Shown: positions 1-8,173, numbered from the stretch's first letter. The stretch: DNA of 16,241 nucleotides from JAJPHJ01 sp035622315 (GCA_035622315.1 DASPVP010000010.1:1-16241), one strand, 5' to 3'. Notes: generated by a model not told the origin, from the sequence alone. A program made the numbers and translations.

Positions 1-36
1 CAGGCCAAGGCCGTATGTCAGGTTGAACAAACCTTC

Positions 37-474
37 ATGGCTACATGGCGCGACGTGCGAGGCATCGCCCTCTCGCTTCCAGGCGCCAGCGAAGATCGCA
101 AACCCGGGCGCAATGTCGCCTGGATCGTAGGCGGCAGGTTCTTCGCGTGGGACCGCCCGCTGCGAAAACCAGATCTTGTCGCTCTCGGCCACAAGGCGCC
201 AAGCGGCCCTATCTTAGGGATTCGGACAGATGGCCTCGAGATGAAAGAAGCGCTGCTAGCGCACGATCCGAGGATCTTCTTCACCACACCGCATTTCGAC
301 GGCTACCCCGCGGTGCTCGTGCGGCTCCAAACCATTTCAGTGAAGAAGCTCAGGGAGGTCATCGTCGAGGCGTGGCTCGCACGCGCTCTGCCGCGCGTTG
401 CAGCCGAATTCTCGAGCCCGAGACCTAAACGACCTCGACGCCTCCCAGTTCGCACGCGCAGTTCCGGTCAATAG
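37..474 (+). CDS. MmcQ/YjbR-like family protein
   Basis: A 145-residue protein with the pattern of the MmcQ/YjbR fold: an N-terminal W-x-D-V-R...A-L-S-L-P-G-A-S-E stretch (residues 4-19), a central G-G-R-F-F-A-W strand (32-38), an F-D-G-Y-P-A-V-L-V-R-L strand near residues 88-98, and a final helix containing E-A-W-L-A-R-A-L-P. Family members are small cytosolic proteins with a CyaY-like fold, often called DNA-binding; no enzyme activity is established. The C-terminal 20 residues are unusually basic (SPRPKRPRRLPVRTR) and extend beyond the usual domain end. No clear Shine-Dalgarno precedes the ATG. The gene converges on the D-Ala-D-Ala peptidase gene with a 7-nt overlap of the two coding ends. 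Assigned by motif memory, without a search. Confidence 0.85.
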   Translation: MATWRDVRGIALSLPGASEDRKPGRNVAWIVGGRFFAWDRPLRKPDLVALGHKAPSGPILGIRTDGLEMKEALLAHDPRIFFTTPHFDGYPAVLVRLQTISVKKLREVIVEAWLARALPRVAAEFSSPRPKRPRRLPVRTRSSGQ

Positions 475-2048
475 CTGTCGTAAAGGCCTTCGTACACCTT
501 ACCCATGTCTTGATCCACGGCAAAGACATCCTCGACGCCGTTGAGCGTGATGTTATTGATGTACAGCGCCACGATCAACCGGCGTCCTGACTGCGCAGTT
601 AGATAACCGGCCATGGATGCCGCGAGTTGAATCGGGCGATCGTGGAGCAGATCGGCAACCACCACGGCACCTGTTTTGACGGATGCTTTTCCGCGCACCG
701 CACTCGTCGAAGCCACGGCTTCGAATTCCGTCCCATCTACCCCGAGCAAAGGCAGGCCACGCCGAAAAGCTTCGAAATCAGTTTGCTTGGTCATATACTC
801 GAGGAGCGTCGCGACCGACTGCGGCGTGAAAACGTCGCCCCGATCGTTGCCGCGCCCATCCCCAAGCGACACGCCCGCATCGTCGACGCCGGCCTTCTTT
901 AAGAAGGGAAGCTCGCATGCCACGCCTTCTTCGAAACCCACTTTGCCGTTCTTGAGCGCGATGAGCTCGATCAACGTGTCAGCGATCTGGTTGTGACTGA
1001 CTTTCAGGACGAGCTTGATGACTTCCGAGAAAGGTAGGGAGCGCAGCACAGCGACGCGGCTCGATGGCAAATATTTCTGCGAGCCTTTCACATTCGGGTT
1101 CGCCGCACCCGAGGAGGCCGATACGGCGATGTTGTGGCGTCGAAGCGCGTCGATGAAGAGGGTGCGCGCAAACGAACCCGGATCGGTCACCTGAAACGTC
1201 CTCACTGTCGATTTGCCGGCTGGGATTTGCCCTTGGACGACGATGCTGTTGGGCGGCGAAAACGTCGAACTGATCAGCGCCGGCTCATTGGCGCCGACGG
1301 TTTTCACCTCGCTCTTCACGACATATGCGCTCGAGCGTGGTCGCCATGCGACCGTCGCCGTCCTCCCGATGCCCGATGGCGTGATGATGAGGTCGATCAA
1401 ATTGTCGTTGATCATGATAGGCGACAAGATGTAATCGTCTTTTGGCACAGTGGGATACAGATGTGTGTCGACGATGACGTTGCCCGTGATCTTGCGGATC
1501 CCCGATCGAGCGATCTGCGCAGCGAGATCATTGAGTCCGGCCAGGGGATTTTCAGGCGTCAATTGCGCGTCGCCGATCGCGTTTGCGTTGATGTGATCGA
1601 TGGAGCGAAAATCGATCGTACCTTCAGGTGTGTTCCTGCCGCCCATCGTCGGGTCACCGCTCGCGACGAGGATGAGGTTTCCGCTCAAGACGCCGTTGCT
1701 GACCGACCCGGTGCGATACACCGGGGTTTCGAAACGATAGTCAGGCCCGTACGCATTCAGCGCGGCCGTCGTAGTGAAGATCTTCGTCGTCGACCCCGGA
1801 ATGAACATCGCACCCGCGTTTTGGTCGTCGAGCACCGCGCCGCTCTGACTGTCGATCACGAGCAAGCCCCACGACGCGTGTTTGAAGCGCGGAAGTGCTT
1901 GCACGGCGGTTACTTCTGCGGGCAGCTCGTTTGCAGCCGTCGGTGAGGTCGTTTGTGCCGTCGCAGATCCTGAGCCGAGGCTGATAGAAACTGCCACGAT
2001 GATGCTCAACAACAGCATCTTGGATGGTGGTGGGAACATGGCGGTCAT
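468..2048 (-). CDS. dacB: D-alanyl-D-alanine carboxypeptidase/endopeptidase (PBP4, peptidase S13 type)
   Basis: A 526-residue exported penicillin-binding protein that would trim or cleave D-Ala-containing peptide stems and crosslinks of peptidoglycan outside the cytoplasm. The three active-site motifs are visible: S-T-T-K at residues 86-89 (nucleophile Ser86, Lys89), S-H-N at 351-353 and K-T-G at 458-460. S-G-D-P-T-M near 130-135 is also typical of class C PBPs (S13), as is a large inserted region between the first two motifs. Residues 11-32 form a signal peptide (hydrophobic L-L-L-S-I-I-V-A-V core, A-T-A-Q cleavage site). An open frame continues to 2192, but ATG 2048 is chosen because a near-perfect Shine-Dalgarno lies 7 nt upstream and because this puts the signal peptide at the N terminus. 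It diverges from the Imm50-like gene. Confidence 0.93.
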   Translation of the reverse strand: MTAMFPPPSKMLLLSIIVAVSISLGSGSATAQTTSPTAANELPAEVTAVQALPRFKHASWGLLVIDSQSGAVLDDQNAGAMFIPGSTTKIFTTTAALNAYGPDYRFETPVYRTGSVSNGVLSGNLILVASGDPTMGGRNTPEGTIDFRSIDHINANAIGDAQLTPENPLAGLNDLAAQIARSGIRKITGNVIVDTHLYPTVPKDDYILSPIMINDNLIDLIITPSGIGRTATVAWRPRSSAYVVKSEVKTVGANEPALISSTFSPPNSIVVQGQIPAGKSTVRTFQVTDPGSFARTLFIDALRRHNIAVSASSGAANPNVKGSQKYLPSSRVAVLRSLPFSEVIKLVLKVSHNQIADTLIELIALKNGKVGFEEGVACELPFLKKAGVDDAGVSLGDGRGNDRGDVFTPQSVATLLEYMTKQTDFEAFRRGLPLLGVDGTEFEAVASTSAVRGKASVKTGAVVVADLLHDRPIQLAASMAGYLTAQSGRRLIVALYINNITLNGVEDVFAVDQDMGKVYEGLYDSY

Positions 2049-2055
2049 CCGACTA

Positions 2056-2063
2056 CCTCCCTT
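2056..2063 (-). promoter_or_regulatory. Ribosome binding site of the DacB-type gene
   Basis: AAGGGAGG on the minus strand, separated by 7 nt from ATG 2048. It settles the start of the peptidase gene: the upstream in-frame ATG at 2192 would give a 48-residue leader before the signal peptide and would overlap the Imm50-like gene on the other strand. Confidence 0.8.
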
Positions 2064-2076
2064 GAAGTCCCAAAAC

Positions 2077-2448
2077 ATGAAAGACATGCGGATCGTCACA
2101 GCCATCGCGAACCATGCCGCGCTCACCCAGATATGTGGGACATGGCCATCGTTTCGCGGCGCCGAGATGAGCGCGTTTCGGCTCGCAAGCAAAGATCGGA
2201 ATGCCTCCGTCGAGATCGACGTACGCCTCGCTGAGGTTAGTCGCGGATGCGACGTGACGCTGCGTTTCGACTACGTGGACGACATCGAGGTCGAGGATTG
2301 GGGTCATCAGAATGTGCTTCGGAATCTCCTGATCGAGTACGACGACGACGACAAGAGATTCGAAGTCGAGCTTCCAGGCTCGAAGGGCGTCTCCGCCGAG
2401 TTCCGATGTCTACGCATTTCCGTCATCTCGGCTCACGCAAGGACCTAG
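2077..2448 (+). CDS. Small Imm50-like protein (possible orphan immunity protein)
   Basis: About 123 residues, soluble, acidic, no signal peptide. The segment I-C-G-T-W-P-S-F-R-G-A-E-M (about residues 19-31), followed by a string of predicted beta strands (V-E-I-D-V-R-L, C-D-V-T-L-R-F, N-V-L-R-N-L-L-I-E, F-E-V-E-L, F-R-C-L-R-I-S-V), resembles the Imm50 family, whose members often show a G-x-W-P-S-F-H-D-A-E-type motif. Imm50 proteins are predicted to neutralise toxins of polymorphic toxin systems and usually sit beside the toxin gene. No toxin is seen next to this one. The frame is open further upstream; ATG 2077 is taken because it clears the divergent peptidase start, with ATG 2086 as an alternative and ATG 2038 less likely. 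The Shine-Dalgarno is weak. Its TAG overlaps the stop of the opposite gene. Confidence 0.6.
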   Translation: MKDMRIVTAIANHAALTQICGTWPSFRGAEMSAFRLASKDRNASVEIDVRLAEVSRGCDVTLRFDYVDDIEVEDWGHQNVLRNLLIEYDDDDKRFEVELPGSKGVSAEFRCLRISVISAHART

Positions 2449-2966
2449 TGAGGCGCTGCTGACGGCGTAGCTGAGGGCGCGGGAGGTGGGCCGGGTGTGG
2501 CCGACTGGGTCGGCGGCGGCGTCATCGAGCCGCCAAAAAACAAGACGAACACTTGTCCGTCCGTATTTTGAAAGACGCCCATGTCGATCGTGCCGTCCAC
2601 CATCATATGGGTATTTCGAAACCCACCGCACCTCGAGCCCATGTACGACTGCGAGTCCGGATTCCGATCGGTCGAGTTCGTCCAGACCGCTACGACTTGA
2701 TTGTTTGTGACCCGCATGAACGTGACCACATATGCGTTGCAATGTCCGGAGTCGCCTATGAGCACTTTGATCTGGTCGCCGCTCGGTTGCGTGACGGTAC
2801 CGCACACCAACCCTGGGGCGCACTCGGCAATAGCGGTCGCAACGTCGCCGTTGGGGTAATAGACGGGTCCGGATGAACCGTCGGCAAGTGCAACTTTGGC
2901 GCACACAGTAGACGCGACGACTAACGACCACAAAGCAGTCGCAATCCTGGATCGGAAGTTCTTCAT
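2445..2966 (-). CDS. Small exported protein of unknown function with Pro/Ser/Thr-rich tail
   Basis: A 173-residue protein that I do not recognise. Residues 1-29 are a signal peptide (M-K-N-F-R-S-R start, hydrophobic A-L-W-S-L-V-V-A-S core, A-L-A-D cleavage region). The mature part has a beta-rich region of about 115 residues with four cysteines (A-E-C-A-P-G-L-V-C-G, G-H-C-N-A-Y, S-R-C-G-G), an even number compatible with two disulfides, and many N/G/D turns. The last 25 residues are a low-complexity tail of P, S, A and T, as seen on cell-surface or envelope proteins. The frame is open to 3134, but ATG 2966 is chosen because it begins the signal peptide. The function is unknown. It converges with the Imm50-like gene and diverges from the rhomboid gene. 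Confidence 0.75.
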   Translation of the reverse strand: MKNFRSRIATALWSLVVASTVCAKVALADGSSGPVYYPNGDVATAIAECAPGLVCGTVTQPSGDQIKVLIGDSGHCNAYVVTFMRVTNNQVVAVWTNSTDRNPDSQSYMGSRCGGFRNTHMMVDGTIDMGVFQNTDGQVFVLFFGGSMTPPPTQSATPGPPPAPSATPSAAPH

Positions 2967-3166
2967 ATCAACGCCACCACAGCTCAAAGAACCGAACGGT
3001 AGAGGTCGTCCGGCCAGCTGAGGTCGTTCTGCCGCAAATATCCCGTACCTTCCGTCAGCACGCATAATGGGATGGGGTTTGCGAGAGGCAACCCTAGCCA
3101 CGAGAGGAGTGCTCAGTCCGGTCTGGTAACCCACCCAGCCTAGGCTCTCAAAAGGCTAGGTTAACG
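2967..3166. promoter_or_regulatory. Divergent intergenic region, longest gap in the window
   Basis: This 200-bp gap separates two divergent starts (exported protein, minus; rhomboid, plus), so promoters for both should lie here. I see no convincing -35/-10 pair: a CATAAT at 3063-3068 is close to a -10 box but lacks a recognisable -35 at normal spacing. Near the rhomboid start there is a 10-bp palindrome AGCCTAGGCT (about 3137-3146), followed about a turn later by GGCTAGG. This could be a small operator or a weak hairpin in the leader; it is only a pattern observation. Confidence 0.35.
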
Positions 3167-3850
3167 ATGGCCGTTATTCCGCTGACCGATGTGTCGCGAC
3201 GCCCAACAAGTTTCCCGATAGTCACGGTCTCGATCATCGTCGTCAACTTCATCGTCTTCATCGTCGAGCTCGTGAACGGCGATGCCTTTGTCGCGAAATG
3301 GTCCCTCGTACCGGCACATGTGTCGGCCGGACACGACTTGATCACGATCATCACCGCGATGTTCATGCACGCGAGTTGGTCGCACATTCTGGGTAACATG
3401 GTCTTCTTCTGGGCTTTCGGGCCTGAGATCGAAGACTCGATGGGGCCCTGGCGCTACCTGGTCTTCTATCTCCTCGGCGGCATCGTGGCAATGCTCACGC
3501 AAGTGGCCTTCGATCCTCACTCAACGGTGCCTAACCTCGGCGCAAGCGGGGCGATAGCGGCGGTCATGGGTGCGTTTCTCGTAACCTATCCGCGCGACCA
3601 GATCCGATCCTTGCTCTTCATCTTCGTCTTCGTGCGTATCACGTACATCACAGCGGCGTTGTTGGTAGGTGTGTGGTTCCTGCTCCAACTCGTGAATGTC
3701 GGCTCCATCGCCACGTCGCAACAGGGTGGCGTCGCCTACCTAGCGCACGTCGGCGGGTTCATCTACGGTGCCGTCCTGGCCCGCCTCTTCGAGGATCCAC
3801 AGCGGCTCGCGCGACAGGACTACGCTCCGCCCTCGCTTCTATCTGGCTGA
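3167..3850 (+). CDS. Rhomboid family intramembrane serine protease
   Basis: A 227-residue polytopic membrane protein that would cleave transmembrane substrates within the bilayer. The catalytic dyad is visible: G-A-S-G at residues 125-128 (Ser127) and A-H-V-G-G at 193-197 (His194). The signature H-x4-H-x3-N of the second helix is present (His68, His73, Asn77). Six hydrophobic segments can be traced: about 18-36, 60-86, 97-113, 126-140, 147-177 and 190-205. The size matches a basic six-helix bacterial rhomboid with no extra cytosolic domain. The first helix (P-I-V-T-V-S-I-I-V-V-N-F) and the L1 loop F-V-A-K-W-S-L-V-P-A are typical of the bacterial family often annotated simply as rhomboid. It stands alone; the next gene converges on it 28 nt away. 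The substrate is unknown. Confidence 0.95.
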   Translation: MAVIPLTDVSRRPTSFPIVTVSIIVVNFIVFIVELVNGDAFVAKWSLVPAHVSAGHDLITIITAMFMHASWSHILGNMVFFWAFGPEIEDSMGPWRYLVFYLLGGIVAMLTQVAFDPHSTVPNLGASGAIAAVMGAFLVTYPRDQIRSLLFIFVFVRITYITAALLVGVWFLLQLVNVGSIATSQQGGVAYLAHVGGFIYGAVLARLFEDPQRLARQDYAPPSLLSG

Positions 3851-3852
3851 TA

Positions 3853-3864
3853 GCCCTCGAGGGC
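3853..3864. repeat. 12-bp perfect palindrome in a convergent gap
   Basis: GCCCTCGAGGGC is a perfect palindrome inside the 28-nt gap between the convergent rhomboid and exported-protein genes. There is no T-run on either side, so it is not a standard intrinsic terminator. It may be a weak bidirectional transcription stop or chance in GC-rich DNA. Confidence 0.35.
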
Positions 3865-3878
3865 GGTGCTGTGGCTGC

Positions 3879-5198
3879 CTAGCTGGACGTCGGCAATTTC
3901 AAGGCACGGCACACGCTCTGCGAGGTATGCGATTTGCAAAACTCGTTGAGATTCGTGGCGAGCTTCGTCGCCCAACCTTCGAACGTGTGTCTGAACGTGA
4001 GCCCAGAGGACGGGTTGCCGAGCGTCAAACCTTGTGTCGCGGCCGCAAACGTTCCGATCGCTACGTCGTTCTGGTACGTGATGTACGTGTTCAGTTGACT
4101 CGGTGACGACGATGGATTGGGCGCTGGCTGGGAGACTTCGTGCGCCGCGGAATTCGCCTCGAGGAGCGTGCCGGCGAGCGCGATTGGGAAGAACGACAGC
4201 GCCGTCGTTTTGTTGCCGTCGGAGATGTTGTCGGACCAGACTGTCTGCAAGTTCGGCGTGCTGGTGTTGCAGTTGACGACCTGCGCCGCATAGTTCGCTT
4301 CGCTGCTCCCATAGATGGTCACGACCGCAAACGTGCCGTCCGCAGTCACCATGGATCCGTTGAGGACGATCGCTCCGAGGGTACCGTGGCCGGCCGAGGC
4401 GGCCTGACCCGTGGTTCCGTATGGATTGTTCGGATCGTTCGGGATGTACGGATCGTTGATGCACTGCGCTTGGAAATCTTCGAGATTCCACGTCGACTCA
4501 GGAATCACGGCTACCGGATGCTGCGAATCGCAGTCCTCGACCGAGATGCCGCTGCGCGCGCAAACATCGCGTTCCAGCTTTTGTGCGATAACGAACAGCA
4601 AGAAATATGAGGGGCTGTCAACGGACGACCCGGTCGCCGTGCTGCCGGTCGCAGGCCCGGAACCACCGCCCTTGCCGCCGCTACTACCGCCGCCCGTGCT
4701 CCCCGTGCTTGTCGCTTTCGACCCTGTTCCAGCCGGTGGGCCTCCAGGTCCGGCGCCGATCGAGAGCAGCACGTAGAAGGTCGGCTCTTGCGCTGCGACG
4801 AGCGGCTGCGCTTGCGGTCCGAGCCCGAGGATGCCTTGGCAGAACTCGAGCTGTTCCCACAACTCGTGCGGATCCCGTTGCCCGGCGTTCGGGGTGCACG
4901 CGCTCTTCGCGGCGGTCGGTCCAGCGAGCGCGGCGCACGAGTTGAGGCGGCCAGTGAGCAGCCCCGCGAGGTACGATCGGACGCCCACCGGCAAGTTCTC
5001 CGGCGCTGCTCTGTATTGGGGCGAATCGAAGTTGTACACCGCGACGATTTGCGACAGGTCTTCTGTCGTGCACGTCGCGGTCGACAACACTGGGGAAACG
5101 CTTTGCGCCGCGCTCACGACCGGGCTTAACGGCGGCGCCATGAAACCGACGGCGACGACAACGATGGCAATGAGAAATGCAAAAGCCTTCTGACTCAT
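3879..5198 (-). CDS. Exported protein of unknown function with Gly/Ser/Thr linker, downstream of patatin gene
   Basis: A 439-residue protein that I do not recognise. It has an N-terminal signal peptide (M-S-Q-K, then hydrophobic residues 5-20, cleavage near S-A-A-Q at 29-32). An N-terminal region (40-146) is followed by a Gly/Ser/Thr linker (about 147-192: repeated T-G-S, G-G-G-S-S-G-G-K) and a C-terminal region (193-439) containing V-L-N-G-S-M-V-T-A-D-G-T-F-A-V-V-T-I-Y-G and a final helix. Ten cysteines (43, 88, 101, 120, 213, 223, 246, 310, 421, 430) suggest disulfides outside the cytoplasm. The start codon is 30 nt after the patatin stop on the same strand, so the two are probably co-transcribed. 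Only a GGGGG tract serves as a ribosome binding site. Whether it helps the patatin or is an unrelated passenger is unknown. Confidence 0.75.
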   Translation of the reverse strand: MSQKAFAFLIAIVVVAVGFMAPPLSPVVSAAQSVSPVLSTATCTTEDLSQIVAVYNFDSPQYRAAPENLPVGVRSYLAGLLTGRLNSCAALAGPTAAKSACTPNAGQRDPHELWEQLEFCQGILGLGPQAQPLVAAQEPTFYVLLSIGAGPGGPPAGTGSKATSTGSTGGGSSGGKGGGSGPATGSTATGSSVDSPSYFLLFVIAQKLERDVCARSGISVEDCDSQHPVAVIPESTWNLEDFQAQCINDPYIPNDPNNPYGTTGQAASAGHGTLGAIVLNGSMVTADGTFAVVTIYGSSEANYAAQVVNCNTSTPNLQTVWSDNISDGNKTTALSFFPIALAGTLLEANSAAHEVSQPAPNPSSSPSQLNTYITYQNDVAIGTFAAATQGLTLGNPSSGLTFRHTFEGWATKLATNLNEFCKSHTSQSVCRALKLPTSS

Positions 5199-5228
5199 GG
5201 ACTTCGACCCCCAGAACGTTCGACTCGA

Positions 5229-6407
5229 TCAGACGCTGAGCGCGAAACCAGAAAAATCGTCGGCAGAAACGTATCGATCCGCCGCGACCTTGCCGACCTG
5301 CTGCACTTCGCCGAGATGCGCCACGTCAAACGGTTGGACTGCGCTCTCGTCGATGCCCTTCAACCCTAACCGGTCCAAACCTTGTCGCGAGATATCCACG
5401 TTGTAACGCACGTACGAGAACAGCTTTGACGCGAGCGGCGCCGCGTTTCCGACGAGGTCACCCAGCTCAGAATCGAGCGGCTCGCCCGATCGTGTCTTCC
5501 CGAACACGCGACACAGCATGTCCTGCTCCACCTGCGCTGCGAACATGAGTGCGGCCGGCAACGACTGCACGTTGTAGAGCACGTTCATTTGGTCCGCGCG
5601 CAGCTCGAGGTTGGCGTTCTCGCTCAAGCCCGTGCCTACGGAAACGAGCAGCAGCTTATCCTCGCCCGCCGGCCACCGGACTTCGTACGGCGGCAGCGTC
5701 GCCATGAGAAACAGTAGAAATGCCGGGTTATTGTAGACCGTCACGCCCCCGTCCACGAAGATGAACTGCTGATCGCCTACGTCGATGACTTCTGGCGGAA
5801 AGAACACGGGGGCTGCGGTGCTCGCGCGCACCAGCTGCCAGAGCGGCAAATCTAGATTGCAATCCTTGAGCGAACGGTCGTTGTACTTCGCGTGCGGATT
5901 GTTCGAGAGCGGCCAGGGCGAGTCGGTCGACGCATTCCGCATGACCAAGAGCAAGAGGGTGCGCAGCTTTTGAGTACCGAGCGTGGCTTCAGCATCGCCG
6001 TCCTTGCCGATGACGGCCTTGATCTCTGCAGCAAGCGCTTTCTGCGTGAACATCGATGAGGATGTGAGCACGCCGATCGTGCTCAAGAATTTCGCGATGC
6101 CCGAGTCGCCCCCGAACCTGCGCGCGATCCGCAAGAAGACGTTGGACGGGTCGAACATCGTCTTCGCGCCGGTGCGGTAGAAGTCGCGGATCTCGTCCAC
6201 CGAGAAGCCGAGCGAGACGAACGTCGCGATGATCGCCCCGGTGCTCGTGCCGCCTACATAATCGAAGTAATCCGCAAGGACCAGATCACTGCGCCCGAAT
6301 TTCTCGCGCAAGCACGCCTCGATCCGGATGAGGAATTCCAGCGCGATGAAACCACGCACACCGCCGCCATCTATGGAGAGCAGCTTCTTGGGACCGGCTT
6401 GCTCCAT
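5229..6407 (-). CDS. Patatin-like phospholipase
   Basis: A 392-residue soluble lipid acyl hydrolase expected to cleave fatty acyl chains from membrane phospholipids. The patatin signature is complete: anion hole D-G-G-G-V-R-G at residues 13-19, nucleophile elbow G-T-S-T-G at 53-57 (Ser55), S-T-A-A-P-V-F-F-P-P at 196-205, and catalytic Asp219 in F-V-D-G-G. No signal peptide or membrane helix is seen, so it acts from the cytosol. Cytosolic patatins of this form are common effectors in CBASS (CapV) and other abortive-infection systems, where nucleotide or protein signals switch them on. Here it diverges from the SLOG-4TM/TIR/STAND cluster, which makes a defence role plausible but not shown. No recognisable Shine-Dalgarno precedes ATG 6407. 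A housekeeping lipase is the alternative. Confidence 0.93.
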   Translation of the reverse strand: MEQAGPKKLLSIDGGGVRGFIALEFLIRIEACLREKFGRSDLVLADYFDYVGGTSTGAIIATFVSLGFSVDEIRDFYRTGAKTMFDPSNVFLRIARRFGGDSGIAKFLSTIGVLTSSSMFTQKALAAEIKAVIGKDGDAEATLGTQKLRTLLLLVMRNASTDSPWPLSNNPHAKYNDRSLKDCNLDLPLWQLVRASTAAPVFFPPEVIDVGDQQFIFVDGGVTVYNNPAFLLFLMATLPPYEVRWPAGEDKLLLVSVGTGLSENANLELRADQMNVLYNVQSLPAALMFAAQVEQDMLCRVFGKTRSGEPLDSELGDLVGNAAPLASKLFSYVRYNVDISRQGLDRLGLKGIDESAVQPFDVAHLGEVQQVGKVAADRYVSADDFSGFALSV

Positions 6408-6520
6408 GCGTTCTGAAAGCGGCGTTGGAATCGTGCGGAGCCTTTCGTGCGCGGGCGGGTTTCGAACACTCCGCCGCGAAAATCGCGGGCCTTGAACGTG
6501 CTGTCAATCCTCTGGGAGCT

Positions 6521-8173
6521 GTGAAGGCTCCTTTTGGTGACTTGCCGCTCGTCGTCGGCGTCACCGGACACCGCGATCCACCGGCTGAGGCCGAAGCGCC
6601 GCTGCGCCAACGTTTCAGCGAAGTCATCGACCGCCTCGCCACGCAACATCCATCAATGCCGTTCCTCTTGCTTTCCGGGCTCGCGGCGGGCGCGGACATC
6701 TGGGCCGCAGAGGAGGCGCTGGATCGCGGCATCCCCGTTCTCGGCTGTCTCGCCATGCCGCAAGCCGAATACGAAAAGGATTTCACGCCCGGCGAGCTCG
6801 CGCGGTTTCGCTCCGTACTGGGGCGCTGTTGGGATGTGATCGTCGTCGGCAACGCGCAACAACGCGACCAGGCCTATGTCGACGTGGCCAACTTCATCGC
6901 CTACTATTGCAACGTGTTGGTCGCGTTTTGGGATGGTCTCGAGGCGCGCGGCCGCGGGGGCACGGCAGAGGTCGTCGAGCTGCGCAAGACAGGGCTCCCG
7001 AGCGCCGTCGGCGAGGCGCTCGTCGCGTACGTGCCTGACACGGGCCCCGTCGTCCAAATCGTGACCCCCCGACGCAATTGCCCCCGACCTGCGGAGTGCT
7101 TTTCGATCAAAGCGAGCTATCCCGAACGCGAAGTGTGGGGGAAGCGGAAGAAACCAGCGGAGTCAGCGGGCGAAGAGGCCTTCGATGACGCGATCGGCCA
7201 CCTCGAGCAATACAACCGCGATATCTCACAAGAGACTGCACCAGCGGGCGCGGACCAACTCGTGGCATTACGCGACCGGACCGACGCGGCGGCAAACCGC
7301 CTGCAGCGGCACACGGCGCGTGCGTTGCAAAGCGTCTACATCGCCACGGGGCTTGCGGGCGCGGCGCAACTCGTCTTGCCCACCGATGGGTCCTTCAACA
7401 TCCCGAGCTGGGCAGGCATCGCGGTGAAGATCGGATTTCTCGCGATCGCGTTCGTCGTCTTGGCCATCGCGAAGCGCAATGACTTCGAGAATCGCTACCA
7501 AGATTATCGCGCCATCGCCGAAGCCTTACGCGTGCAGCATGCGTGGTGTTGCGCGGGTTTACGCAATCGCCTCGTCGAGGCATCCTACCTCGAGATGCAG
7601 CAGAGCGAGTTGGAATGGATCCGCATGGCCTTACGCACCGCTTTTCTGATCACGGATGCTGGATCGGACAAAACTGAAGACTCGGTATCGCATCCGGTCC
7701 CCATCGCGTGGGTCGAAGGCCAACGAGACTACTATGCGCGCTCGGGCAAGCGAGAAGAGAGGAACCTGCGGCGCTGTCAGTTGGCCATGATATTCTCAGC
7801 AGTCGCGGGCGGAGCGATCTCTGGAGGTGCTGCGCTGTGCGCGTGGCTCGTCTCTCACGGCACCATGGTTATTCCTGGTGAGACGACCTCGAGCGCAGTC
7901 CACATACTCGGCTACTGGGCAGCCATGCCGTTCGCGCTCGGCAGTCTGCTCGCGCTCTTGATCCGCTTCTACGCGCAGCAGCGCGGGTTCGCCGAAAACG
8001 CCCGGCGCTACCACCACATGTTTGTGGTTTTCGACACGGCACGCCGACGGCTCGACGACCCGACGCGCGACCCCCGCAGGGTGCTAGAGCAGCTCGGCCA
8101 CGAGTCCCTCTCCGAGCACGCCGATTGGCTCATCTTGCATCGAGAGCGCCCCCTCAGCTTCGTGCACGCCTAG
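6521..8173 (+). CDS. SLOG-domain protein with four membrane helices (SLATT-like)
   Basis: A 550-residue protein. Residues 8-185 match a SLOG (SMF/DprA-LOG-like Rossmann) nucleotide-binding domain: L-P-L-V-V-G-V-T-G-H-R-D (8-19), L-S-G-L-A-A-G-A-D (51-59), M-P-x3-Y-x2-D-F (79-88), V-A-F-W-D-G (134-139) and G-G-T-A-E-V-V (146-152). After a charged region come two helical hairpins, about 270-287/299-317 and 421-444/461-482, each followed by a helix rich in charges and aromatics (Y-R-A-I-A-E-A-L-R-V-Q; R-R-Y-H-H-M-F). This looks like a duplicated SLATT-type two-helix effector, thought to act on the membrane. The C terminus H-A-D-W-L-I-L-H-R-E-R-P recurs in such proteins. GTG 6521 is chosen because it places the SLOG motif at residue 8 and leaves a divergent promoter region; an open TTG start at 6425 is possible. 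The TIR gene follows after 78 nt. Confidence 0.8.
   Translation: MKAPFGDLPLVVGVTGHRDPPAEAEAPLRQRFSEVIDRLATQHPSMPFLLLSGLAAGADIWAAEEALDRGIPVLGCLAMPQAEYEKDFTPGELARFRSVLGRCWDVIVVGNAQQRDQAYVDVANFIAYYCNVLVAFWDGLEARGRGGTAEVVELRKTGLPSAVGEALVAYVPDTGPVVQIVTPRRNCPRPAECFSIKASYPEREVWGKRKKPAESAGEEAFDDAIGHLEQYNRDISQETAPAGADQLVALRDRTDAAANRLQRHTARALQSVYIATGLAGAAQLVLPTDGSFNIPSWAGIAVKIGFLAIAFVVLAIAKRNDFENRYQDYRAIAEALRVQHAWCCAGLRNRLVEASYLEMQQSELEWIRMALRTAFLITDAGSDKTEDSVSHPVPIAWVEGQRDYYARSGKREERNLRRCQLAMIFSAVAGGAISGGAALCAWLVSHGTMVIPGETTSSAVHILGYWAAMPFALGSLLALLIRFYAQQRGFAENARRYHHMFVVFDTARRRLDDPTRDPRRVLEQLGHESLSEHADWLILHRERPLSFVHA

Noticed and set aside
1134..1946. A 270-codon plus-strand frame opposite the DacB-type gene
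   Set aside because: Arg/Asp-rich shadow; the minus frame holds all three penicillin-binding motifs.
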